Source of the DNA: Mastigocoleus testarum BC008
GTDB lineage: Bacteria > Cyanobacteriota > Cyanobacteriia > Cyanobacteriales > Nostocaceae
Length of the DNA stretch: 64,000 bases
Assembly: GCF_001456025.1 (NCBI RefSeq)
Contig: NZ_LMTZ01000110.1
Coordinates: 35,203 to 99,202 of the forward strand
Direction: 5' to 3'
The translations under genes and the position numbers were made by a program. The notes under the pieces were generated by a model that did no database searches, was not told the origin of the DNA, and saw only the letters and a program-made list of their open reading frames with translations. Numbering within the stretch: the first letter of the stretch is position 1; every line of letters starts with the position of its first letter. Positions 36,001 through 43,936 of the stretch are shown here, in pieces.

Positions 36001-37468
36001 TTTCGCTTTTATCTCCTACTATTCTTTTACTGTAAGCATTGCCTAAATTATTTTGGGTACTAGCCCATTGTTGAGGAAAAGCTTCACGTGTGTAGACTTG
36101 CAATGCACGATTGCAGGAATCAATGGCTTTTTCGATATTTTCGACTTTATCTCCTACTATTTTGTTACAGTAGACATTACCTAAATTATTGTGGATTCCA
36201 GCCCAATTTTGCGGAGAAGATTCCTGGGTTATAACTAGCAATGCACGATTGTAGGAATCAATAGCTTTTTCAATGTTTTGTGCTTTATCTCCTACTATTC
36301 TGTTGCTGTAAGCATTGCCTAAATTATATTGGGTTTCAGCCCAATCTTGGGGTAAAGTTTCACTAGAAAGGAATAGCAAAGCACAATTGTAGGAATCAAT
36401 GGCTTTTTCTATATTTTCGCTTTTATCTCCTACTATTCTGTCACTGTAAGCATTGGCTAAATTATATTGGGTCATCGCCCAACCCTGGGGGGAAGCTTGA
36501 CGGGTTCTAACTAGCAATACACGATTGTAGGAATCAATGGCTTTTTCTATATTTTCGGCTTTATCTCCTACTATTCTGTTACTATAAGCATTACCTAAAT
36601 TATTCTGGATCTGAACCCAATGTTGGGGAAAAGCTTGTTGGGTGTAGACTTGCAATGCACTATTGTAGGAATTAATAGCTTTTTCAATGTTTTGTGCTTT
36701 ATCTTCTACTATTCTCTTACTGTAAGCATTGCCTAAATTATATTGGGTCATTGCCCAATGTTGGGGAAAAGCTTTGTGAGTGTAGACTTGTAATGCACGA
36801 TTGTAGGAATTAATAGCTTTTTCAATGTTGTCGGCTTTATTTCCTACTATTCTGTCACTGTAAGTATTGCCTAAATTATATTGGGTTCGAGCCAAATCTT
36901 CGGGGAAAGCTTCACGGGTGTAGACTTGCAGGACTGTTTCATAGCTAGCGATCGCAATTTCTATATTGGTAGCTTTATCACCCAGAGGAAACTCCTGAAT
37001 CAAATTACCAAAATAAAAAATAACCCAAGCAAGAGATTCAGCAGCATCTGCTTCTTCTTGTTCAAAGAAACTTGTTCCCCAAAGTCGTAAGATTCCAGCG
37101 AAAACATTGTCAAGTTTATCTGTATTTGCTGCAAGTAATGGGTAAATAACCTTCCCAGCATTTTTACTTTTTAGTATTGCTCGTAAAATTTCTTGTAAAA
37201 ATTGTACATAAACTTGTTCGGTTCTCGGGGAGGAGTTGACATTTGGATTCAATACCGTTTGTAGTGCATTTCCCAAACTTCCCAACCAGTTGGCGGTATT
37301 TTCATCGCCTTTCTCCGACATCATCTCCGCCATAGATTCCACAAACTGCAAAAAATCAGCATCAAGTAAATCTAGATTTCTCTGTAAAATTTTCGCTTGT
37401 TCTGTAATAGAACAACTCAGCAATTGTTGAATTAGGTTAAGATAAGCTTCCTGACGCTGTTCGTCCAT
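33053..37468 (-). CDS. TPR-CHAT protein (caspase-like), 17 long TPR repeats
   Basis: 1471 residues: a helical N-terminal region (1-173), about 17 TPR-like repeats of 46 residues (174-955) with consensus YNLGNAYSDRIVGDKAENIE, a helical linker, and a C-terminal CHAT domain (about 1150-1468). The catalytic pair is His1295 in HFSCHVTFN and Cys1348 in VLSACETGL. The residue after His is Val where Gly is usual (HFSCHG), which may affect activity. CHAT proteins are caspase-fold peptidases found in conflict and cell-death systems of multicellular bacteria. The paralogue lies 107 bp upstream; the 118-aa gene follows directly. Frames on the + strand across the repeats are shadows. Confidence 0.9.
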   Translation of the reverse strand: MDEQRQEAYLNLIQQLLSCSITEQAKILQRNLDLLDADFLQFVESMAEMMSEKGDENTANWLGSLGNALQTVLNPNVNSSPRTEQVYVQFLQEILRAILKSKNAGKVIYPLLAANTDKLDNVFAGILRLWGTSFFEQEEADAAESLAWVIFYFGNLIQEFPLGDKATNIEIAIASYETVLQVYTREAFPEDLARTQYNLGNTYSDRIVGNKADNIEKAINSYNRALQVYTHKAFPQHWAMTQYNLGNAYSKRIVEDKAQNIEKAINSYNSALQVYTQQAFPQHWVQIQNNLGNAYSNRIVGDKAENIEKAIDSYNRVLLVRTRQASPQGWAMTQYNLANAYSDRIVGDKSENIEKAIDSYNCALLFLSSETLPQDWAETQYNLGNAYSNRIVGDKAQNIEKAIDSYNRALLVITQESSPQNWAGIHNNLGNVYCNKIVGDKVENIEKAIDSCNRALQVYTREAFPQQWASTQNNLGNAYSKRIVGDKSENIEKAIDSYNRALQVYTQQAFLQQWARTHNNLGAAYSNRIVGDFAENIEQAIDCYNRALQVYTQEAFPQDWATTQNNLGTAYDNRIVGDKAQNIEKAIDSYNAALLVITREVSPQKWAMTQHNLGTAYWGRILADKAQNIEKAIDYYNAALQIYTQEAFPHDWARTQNNLAVAYRHRIAGDKAENIEKVIDLSNRVLLVITCEAFPQDWAITQITLGNAYRERIIGDKAQNIEKAIDSCNLALQVYTQEAFPHNWATTQNNLGAAYNERIVGNKAQNIEKAIDSYNRALQVHTQKAFPQQWALTQNNLGAAYRERIIGDKAQNIEKAIDSCNHALQVYTREAFPHNWALTQNNLGVAYGKRIVGEKAESIEKIIDSCDRALLVITQEAFPQDWALIQSNLGSAYWERIIGDKAENIEKAIDYYNRALQVYTREAFPQKHAETLENLGIVYQDAGRFTFAYNTCESAIAIVELLRGEIISGEESKRKQAEKWNKLYRRMVEVCLELGEDTQAIEYIERSKTRNLVELILERDSKTIFSLEVVIQLDRLRDEIAKGQDRIQNGTAKNFTALAQHLQELRQQRKSLQDKSLPVGSNFSFNEFQATLDRNTAVIEWYITGTSLETFVISCNNLQKLQLSLSTNELQTLIDWVNKYLSGYYQNKTEWINTLDSRLNYLAQILHIEDILKLISENYSRLILIPHNYLHLFPLHALPLANGGFLCDRFSDGVSYAPSCQLLQQINLRQRPNFKSLFAVQNPTEDLLYTDLEVETISSLFSEKEVLQKKQATQTALSQASSQLQEANYLHFSCHVTFNFISPENSCLLLAGGYEDSKLDLSKCLTLGNLFEQDFNLNQCRLVVLSACETGLIDFQNTSDEYIGLPSGFLYAGSSSVVSSLWTVSDLSTSFLMIKFIQNLKNLEDISVPVALNKAQAWLRNATHEDLQEWASNLPLDTTKKGKIRRQLRKIDLEKPFNSPFHWAAFTAIGK

Positions 37469-37575
37469 GGTCAGTAGGGAAATGAATACACATTAATGTT
37501 ATTCAGTTTCCTTACCCTAGATTTCGGATGTTATCTCAAAGGATCTGCGATCAAACATCATAATTAATAATTTTT

Positions 37576-40500
37576 CTATTTCCCAATTGCAGTAAATGCA
37601 GCCCAATGAAAAGGTGAATTAAACGGTTTTTCTAAATCTATTTTTCTAAGCTGACGGCGTATTTTTCCTTTCTTTGTAGCATCTAAAGGTAAATTACTCG
37701 CCCATTCCTGTAAATTTTCCTTAGTTGCATTTCTCAGCCAAGCTTGAGCTTGATTCAAGGCGACAGGTACAGAAATATTTTCTACTGCTTTGAGATTTTG
37801 AATGAATTTAATCATCAAAAAAGACGTTGATAAATCGCTTACAGTCCATAAACTACTTACTACACTTGAGCTACCAGCATATAGAAAACCACTAGGTAAA
37901 CCGATGTATTCATCACTGGTATTCTGGAAATCAATTAAGCCAGTTTCGCAAGCAGAAAGGACGACAAGACGACATTGACTAAGGTTGAAATTTCGTTCAA
38001 ATAAATTACCTAAAGTTAAACATTTACTTAAATCTAATTCATCGGTTTTATTTGCACCTGCTAATAATAAACAAGAATCTTGAGGTGAAATGACGTTAAA
38101 TGTACCGTGACAGGAAAAATGGAGATAATTCGCTTCTTGAAGTTGAGAGGAAGCTTGAGATAAAGCGGTTTGAGTTGCTTGTTTTTTCTGTAAAACTTCT
38201 TTTTCACTAAACAGGGATGAAATAGTTTCTACTTCTAAATCGGTATAGAGTAAATCTTCTGTAGGGTTTTGAACAGCAAATAAGGATTTAAAATTAGGGC
38301 GTTGTCTTAAATTTATTTGTTGTAGAAGCTGACAACTAGGAGCGTAACTTACACCATCTGAGAAGCAATCGCACAAAAAACTACCACCAGCTAAAGGTAA
38401 TGCATGAAGAGGAAAAAGGTGTAGGAAACGATAGGGAATAAGGACAAGACGCGAACAATTTTCTGGTATTAGCTTCAGGATATCTTCTATTTGTAAAATT
38501 GTCGCAAGTTGAGTTAGACGAGAATCGAGACCACTTATCCACTCGATTTTATTATTGTTATATGCATTTAAATACTCATTAATCCAATTTTCTAAATCTT
38601 GTAATTCATGAGTGGATGTATATGAGTTCAATCTTTTGACGGTATCACAAGTAATTATAAAAGTCTCCAAACCTTCATTCGTAATGTACCACTCAATGAC
38701 AGCTGTATTTTCTTTTAAAGTTGTTTGGAATTTCTCAAAATTGAAACTTGAACCAACAGGTAAATACCTCTCTTGTAAATTATTCTTTTGTTGTCGTAAC
38801 TCTTGAATATATTGAGCTAAGGCTGTAGTATTGTCGGTTGTACCATTTTGGATTTTATACTGTCCCTTAGCTATTTCATCTCGCAGTTGTTCTAATTGAG
38901 TGACAACTTCTGACGGAAAAATAGTTTTAGAATCGCGTTCGAGGATAAGTTCAACTAAGTTACGTGTTTTACTACGTTCGATATATTCTACTGCTTGGTT
39001 ATCTTCTCCCAATTCCAAGCACACCTCTACGATGCGCTGATAAAGTTTATTCCACTCCTCAACTTGCTTGCGTTTGGTTTCTTCACCATAAATAACTTCA
39101 CCCCCCAATAACTCTACTGTCGAAATGGCAGATTTATAGGTATTGTAAGCAGAAGTAAATCTACTTCCATCTTGGTAAATCATGCCCAGGTTGAATAAGG
39201 TTTCTGCGTAATTTTGAGGAAAAGCTTCATGAGTTCTAACTTGCAAGGCAGCATGGAATGCTTGAATGGCTTTTTCAATATTTCCTGCCTTCTCTCCTTT
39301 GATTCTTTCACTGTAAGCAGTAGCTAAATTATTTTGTGTTGCAGCCCAATCCTTGGGGAAAGCTTTACGAGTTCTAACTAGCAAAGCAGAATTGAATATT
39401 TGAATGGCTTTTTCAACATTTTCGGCTTTATCCCCCTTGATTCTGTTTATGTAGGTACTGCCTAAATTATTTTGCGTCTTTGCCCAATCTTGAGGAAAAG
39501 CTTTACGGGTGTAGACTTGTAGTGCGGTATCGTATGATTGGATGGCTTTCTCAATATTTTCTCCCCGATTTCCTACTATTCTCTCACAGTAACCTATGCC
39601 TAAATTATTTTGAGTCATTGCCCAATCCTTGGGGGAAGCTTCACGGATTCTAACTAGTAAAACAGAATTGAATATTTGAATGGCTTTTTCAACATTTTCG
39701 GCTTTATCCCCCTTGATTCTGTTTATGTAGGCACTGCCTAAATTATTTTGCGTCTTTGCCCAATCTTGAGGAAAAGCTTTGTGGGTGTAGACTTGTAGTG
39801 CGGTATTGTATGATTGGATGGCTTTCTCAATATTTTCTCCCCGATCTCCTACTATTCTCTCACAGTAACCTACGCCTAAATTATTTTGAGTCATTGCCCA
39901 ATCCTTGGGGGAAGCTTCGTGGGTTCTAACTAGCAAAGCAGAATTGAATATTTGAATGGCTTTTTCAACATTTTCGGCTTTATCCCCCTTGATTCTATTT
40001 ATGTAGGCACTGCCTAAATTATTTTGCGTTTTTGCCCAATCTTGGGGAAAAACTTGGTGGGTGTAGACTTGTAAAGCAGCATTGTAGGAATCAATGGCTT
40101 TTTCAATATTTTCTCTCCGATCTCCTAATATTCTGTCAGCATAAGCAATCCCCAAATTATCTTGGATCATTGCCCAATCTTGGGGAAAAGCTTGGTGGGT
40201 GTAGACTTGCAAAGCAGCATTGTAAGAACCAATAGCTTTTTCAATATTTTCTCTCTGATCTCCTAATATTCTGTCAGCATAAGCAATCCCCAAATTATCT
40301 TGGATCATTGCCCAATCTTGGGGAAAAGCTTGGTGGGTGTAGACTTGCAAAGCAGCATTGTAAGAACCAATAGCTTTTTCAATATTTTCTCTCTGATCTC
40401 CTAATATTCTGTCAGCATAAGCAAGCCCCAAATTATTTTGGGTCATTGCCCAATCTTGGGGGAAAGCCTTGCGGGTGTAGACTTGCAAAGCAGCATTGTA

Positions 40501-41067
40501 AGAACCAATAGCTTTTTCAATATTTTCTCTCTGATCTCCTAATATTCTGTCAGCATAAGCAAGCCCCAAATTATTTTGGGTTCGAGCCCAATCTTGGGGG
40601 AAAGCTTGGCGTGTTTGAACTTGTAAAGCGGCATTGTGGAAATCGATAGCTTTTTCAATATTTTCTCTCCGATCTCCTACTATTCTTCTACAGTAAGCAA
40701 TGCCCAAATTATTTTGGATTAAACCCCATTTTCGGGGGAAAGCTTGACGGGTGTAGGGATTAAGTAAGCTTTCATAACCTGTGATCGCAATTTCCATGTT
40801 GCTAGCTTTATCACCCAGAGGAAACTGCTGAATTAGATTACTAAACTCACCAATAAATACTACGATATATTCTGTCTTATTCGCTTCTACTTGCTCAAAT
40901 TTATAATTTACCCAATACCGCAACATTTCAGCGAAAATATGATTGAGTTTATCTATATTTGCTTTAAGTAATGGGTAAACAATCTTTGCATTACCGTTAC
41001 TTTCTGCTGTCGCTTGCAACGCTTCCATTAAAAATTGCAGATAAGCTTCCTGACGCTGTTCCTTCAT
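37576..41067 (-). CDS. TPR-CHAT protein (caspase-like), 12 long TPR repeats
   Basis: 1163 residues: a helical N-terminus similar to the paralogue, about 12 TPR-like repeats of 46 residues (97-648) and a CHAT domain at the C-terminus. The catalytic His987 lies in HFSCHGTFN and Cys1040 in VLSACETGL, both canonical. The last 280 codons are almost identical to those of the neighbouring gene at DNA level, whereas the TPR arrays differ, so the peptidase part is conserved or homogenised and the sensor arrays are diverging. Repeats 3-5 and 6-11 show very recent amplification (see 40141-40416). Expected role: sensing through TPR, cleavage of an unknown partner. Confidence 0.9.
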   Translation of the reverse strand: MKEQRQEAYLQFLMEALQATAESNGNAKIVYPLLKANIDKLNHIFAEMLRYWVNYKFEQVEANKTEYIVVFIGEFSNLIQQFPLGDKASNMEIAITGYESLLNPYTRQAFPRKWGLIQNNLGIAYCRRIVGDRRENIEKAIDFHNAALQVQTRQAFPQDWARTQNNLGLAYADRILGDQRENIEKAIGSYNAALQVYTRKAFPQDWAMTQNNLGLAYADRILGDQRENIEKAIGSYNAALQVYTHQAFPQDWAMIQDNLGIAYADRILGDQRENIEKAIGSYNAALQVYTHQAFPQDWAMIQDNLGIAYADRILGDRRENIEKAIDSYNAALQVYTHQVFPQDWAKTQNNLGSAYINRIKGDKAENVEKAIQIFNSALLVRTHEASPKDWAMTQNNLGVGYCERIVGDRGENIEKAIQSYNTALQVYTHKAFPQDWAKTQNNLGSAYINRIKGDKAENVEKAIQIFNSVLLVRIREASPKDWAMTQNNLGIGYCERIVGNRGENIEKAIQSYDTALQVYTRKAFPQDWAKTQNNLGSTYINRIKGDKAENVEKAIQIFNSALLVRTRKAFPKDWAATQNNLATAYSERIKGEKAGNIEKAIQAFHAALQVRTHEAFPQNYAETLFNLGMIYQDGSRFTSAYNTYKSAISTVELLGGEVIYGEETKRKQVEEWNKLYQRIVEVCLELGEDNQAVEYIERSKTRNLVELILERDSKTIFPSEVVTQLEQLRDEIAKGQYKIQNGTTDNTTALAQYIQELRQQKNNLQERYLPVGSSFNFEKFQTTLKENTAVIEWYITNEGLETFIITCDTVKRLNSYTSTHELQDLENWINEYLNAYNNNKIEWISGLDSRLTQLATILQIEDILKLIPENCSRLVLIPYRFLHLFPLHALPLAGGSFLCDCFSDGVSYAPSCQLLQQINLRQRPNFKSLFAVQNPTEDLLYTDLEVETISSLFSEKEVLQKKQATQTALSQASSQLQEANYLHFSCHGTFNVISPQDSCLLLAGANKTDELDLSKCLTLGNLFERNFNLSQCRLVVLSACETGLIDFQNTSDEYIGLPSGFLYAGSSSVVSSLWTVSDLSTSFLMIKFIQNLKAVENISVPVALNQAQAWLRNATKENLQEWASNLPLDATKKGKIRRQLRKIDLEKPFNSPFHWAAFTAIGK
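40141..40416. repeat. Perfect 138-bp tandem duplication inside a TPR array
   Basis: The 138 bp from 40141 recur without change from 40279, and a near-identical third copy starts at 40417. One unit equals one 46-residue TPR repeat. Identity in silent positions shows a recent duplication or conversion. Confidence 0.85.
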
Positions 41068-41269
41068 ATCAGCACGGAAATGAATACACCTTAATCTTAT
41101 TCATTTCCTCTACGACGAATTTCGGATTTCATATAACGTTTTCACTGCAAATGTTCATCGAAGACGTCCCTGGAAATTAGTGGACAATCCCAAACCCTGG
41201 TGATTGCTTTCTCCCTTTGGGAGACCCTGCGCTGACACTTCGTTCGCAATGACATGATGTAACTTACCA

Positions 41270-43696
41270 TTAGCGATCGCTTTGCACGTACTCTACAGAC
41301 CGATCGCCACTAACTTCCAGCTGATGCAAACCAGCCAAATATTCCGCCAAAGGATTGATAACAAAACTAATTAAATCTTTCTTCTCACCACTACTACGAA
41401 TCAAATTCAGGTGATGTTCCAAATGATTTAACCGACTTTCCGCATCATTTCCACCCAAAGCATTTAACGCAGTTTCCCGTGTAATCGGTTCTGGCTTATC
41501 ATTCTGTCTAAAACATTCCCAAGCAATAGTTTTCGCATCTTGATGAATGTTATGATTATCCGATTGATTCTCAACCACATTGTCATTGAACTCGTTGAGG
41601 TATGACAACATCAACTCAAAATTAATTGAATCCTGTTCATTTAAGTTAGCGACCCTAGGAATTTTCAGCGCCGGTACATGTATATTTTTATCTGCTTCAA
41701 CTTGAGTTATTTCTAATTTCTGGGCTTGTTTGAGTTGTTTCTGGGAAGGAATAATATTTTTCCTAACCCACGCACTCATGATTCGACGTCGAGATTTAAA
41801 CAAACTAAACAAGAGTAAATCCCGAGAACGCATATATGCACCACCAATTTGCTTGGGAAGTCGAAACTCGTAGCGTTGCAAAAACTTGTTGATTTTCAGT
41901 AAAGATAGAGGACTTAACCAGTAAATAATCAACCACAAAGATAGAAAGAAGAAAAGATAAGATGATGAACCTAAAATAAAAGGATGGGAAATCAACCATT
42001 TCCAAAAGAGGTCATTTCTTTTTTCTTGGAGAAATAGCAAAGGCTTTTGCAAACTATATATGGAGCGATTGGAGAAATTATTTGCAGGTTCTTGGATTAT
42101 TCTTGCAGCTTTGTTTAAGTGAGGAACGACTTGATTTAATTCCGATAGAGATATGCGATTGTTCACCGCTTTATCCCTAATAATGGATGCAATATTCTCT
42201 ACCGCAGCAGCACCATTGGAGCGAACAACTACATTTTCATCTTCCAATAGTTGAATTAGTTGTGGTAGTACCAGTGTTGCTGATTCACCAATTTTCCCCA
42301 GAACATTTGCTGCACTCGAACGGATGATAGCATCCCGATCTTGAAGCATTGGAGTTAGGGGAGATAAAGCAGGTGCAGCTTGTTTTCCCATACCCCTCAA
42401 ACCATTAACAGCACTGTAGCGTACGATTAAATCCTTATCTTTGAGAAGTTCAATTAGTTGAGGAACACTTTTTGCTGCTGACTCTCCGATTCCTCCCAAC
42501 CCAATAGCAACACTGGAACGAACATATGAATTTTTATCTTTGAGAAGTGGAACTAATTGGGGTACGCTTTGTTTCGCTTGAATTCCAAATTTTCCCAAAG
42601 TACTAGCAGCAGTTCCACGCACACCTGGATCTTTATCCTTGAGAAGTTTAATTAATTGGGGAATGCTTTGTGTTGCTGACTCTCCAATTTTTCCTACAGC
42701 ATTAGCAGCACTGGAACGAACCTTGGGATCTTTATCTTTGAAAAGTTTAATTAACTCTGGAATTGCAGGTTTAGCTTCTTTCCCGATTTCTCCCAAGGTT
42801 TCAGCAGCGTTAGAACGAACATAGGGATCGGAGTCTTGAAGTAATTTAGTTAATGGTATTACAGCCTTTAGGGCTTTTTCTCGGAATTCTCCTAAGGTAT
42901 CAGCAGCACTAGAACGAACATCTCCATCAGAGTCTTGAAGCAACTCTATCAATTGGGAAATTGCAGGTGCAGCTTTTTCTCCTATTTCTCCTAAAGCGAT
43001 TGCAGCACCATAACGCACTATAATATTTTCATCTTTGAGCAGTGCAATCAACTGAGGGACACTTGGTGCAGCTTTCTCACGAATTTTTCCTAAGGTACTC
43101 GCAGCACTATAACGTACCATCACATCCCAATCCCTCAGAAGCTTAATCAATTCTGGAACCGCAGGTTCAGCTTGTTCTCCAAATCTTCCCAATATTTCAG
43201 CTGCACCACCCCGTATTTTTGCATCTTTGTCCTTGAGGAGATTGACAAATATTGATGCGGTATCTGAATTTTTTGATTTTAGTCGCCAATTTTTATCTCT
43301 AAGTAAAATAATTGCTCTACGACGTACCTGTGAACTTGGATTTTTTAAAGCTTGAATTAAAGTATCTACAACGCGATCACTAATAGTATGAATTATATTT
43401 TTTAGCTTTAGTCTAACTTGTGAATTATTTTCTTTTAAAATAGTATCTACTACTTGGGGAACTGCATATTTTTCAATTCCTTTTAATATTTTAATACTTT
43501 TTTCTCGTTCGGTTTTATTATCTGCATCTAATTTTTCAACCAAATTAATAATTTCTATCTCTTGGGGCTTTTTTGCCAAAGTATTTTCAGCCGATAATAA
43601 TAATATAATAAATATGAATACTAAACCACCAATGAAATTTATGCTCAAATAAATCCTTGTTATAAAGTCTTTCCAAGTGTTTTTAATCATTAACAT
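41270..43696 (-). CDS. Membrane HEAT-repeat protein with a NACHT-like tail, no P-loop
   Basis: 808 residues: an N-terminal signal or anchor (about 18-40), about 12 HEAT-type repeats of 39 residues (roughly 85-510; for example LIKLLKDKDPGVRGTAASTL), a linker, a second TM (about 575-605), and a cytoplasmic tail. The tail ends in DLISFVINPLAEYLAGLHQL, which resembles the winged-helix end of cyanobacterial NACHT-HEAT proteins (LDPLAEYLA), yet no Walker A or B motif is present. It looks like a receptor whose ATPase was lost, or a derived form. The HEAT array would face the periplasm if the first segment is a signal. It sits beside the TPR-CHAT pair. Confidence 0.75.
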   Translation of the reverse strand: MLMIKNTWKDFITRIYLSINFIGGLVFIFIILLLSAENTLAKKPQEIEIINLVEKLDADNKTEREKSIKILKGIEKYAVPQVVDTILKENNSQVRLKLKNIIHTISDRVVDTLIQALKNPSSQVRRRAIILLRDKNWRLKSKNSDTASIFVNLLKDKDAKIRGGAAEILGRFGEQAEPAVPELIKLLRDWDVMVRYSAASTLGKIREKAAPSVPQLIALLKDENIIVRYGAAIALGEIGEKAAPAISQLIELLQDSDGDVRSSAADTLGEFREKALKAVIPLTKLLQDSDPYVRSNAAETLGEIGKEAKPAIPELIKLFKDKDPKVRSSAANAVGKIGESATQSIPQLIKLLKDKDPGVRGTAASTLGKFGIQAKQSVPQLVPLLKDKNSYVRSSVAIGLGGIGESAAKSVPQLIELLKDKDLIVRYSAVNGLRGMGKQAAPALSPLTPMLQDRDAIIRSSAANVLGKIGESATLVLPQLIQLLEDENVVVRSNGAAAVENIASIIRDKAVNNRISLSELNQVVPHLNKAARIIQEPANNFSNRSIYSLQKPLLFLQEKRNDLFWKWLISHPFILGSSSYLFFFLSLWLIIYWLSPLSLLKINKFLQRYEFRLPKQIGGAYMRSRDLLLFSLFKSRRRIMSAWVRKNIIPSQKQLKQAQKLEITQVEADKNIHVPALKIPRVANLNEQDSINFELMLSYLNEFNDNVVENQSDNHNIHQDAKTIAWECFRQNDKPEPITRETALNALGGNDAESRLNHLEHHLNLIRSSGEKKDLISFVINPLAEYLAGLHQLEVSGDRSVEYVQSDR

Positions 43697-43838
43697 TACC
43701 CTGTATATCCATTCTTTCCATAGTAATGAAAATACATTAATAATTAAACATTTTTTTATACTTATTACCTACAAAATAAATACCTAATTTAAATCTTTTT
43801 ATCAATGACAAATTTTACTGTAAATTTTAATAATTGTA

Positions 43839-43871
43839 GGGTGGATTACCAATTTTATCTGTAACCCACCC
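43839..43871 (-). terminator. Hairpin after the 511-aa gene
   Basis: GGGTGGATTAC (43839-43849) pairs with GTAACCCACCC (43861-43871), 10 of 11 bases, 66 bp beyond the stop codon of the - strand gene, followed by AT-rich DNA. Confidence 0.55.
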
Positions 43872-43936
43872 AGTGTTTTATTGATTATCTAGATGAAAAT
43901 TATTTGTTACCAAAGCCAGGAATAAATCCTAATAAT

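Noticed and set aside
34999..36100. Open frames on the + strand over the first TPR array
   Set aside because: They follow the repeat periodicity of the - strand gene and have no independent start signals.
39200..40800. Regularly spaced repeats that might suggest a CRISPR array
   Set aside because: The 138-bp units are fully coding TPR repeats with no variable spacers and the frame is kept.
41160..41269. Possible insertion-sequence end (phrases cttcgttcgcaatgacatg)
   Set aside because: Resembles common cyanobacterial intergenic repeats but no inverted ends or target duplication could be found.
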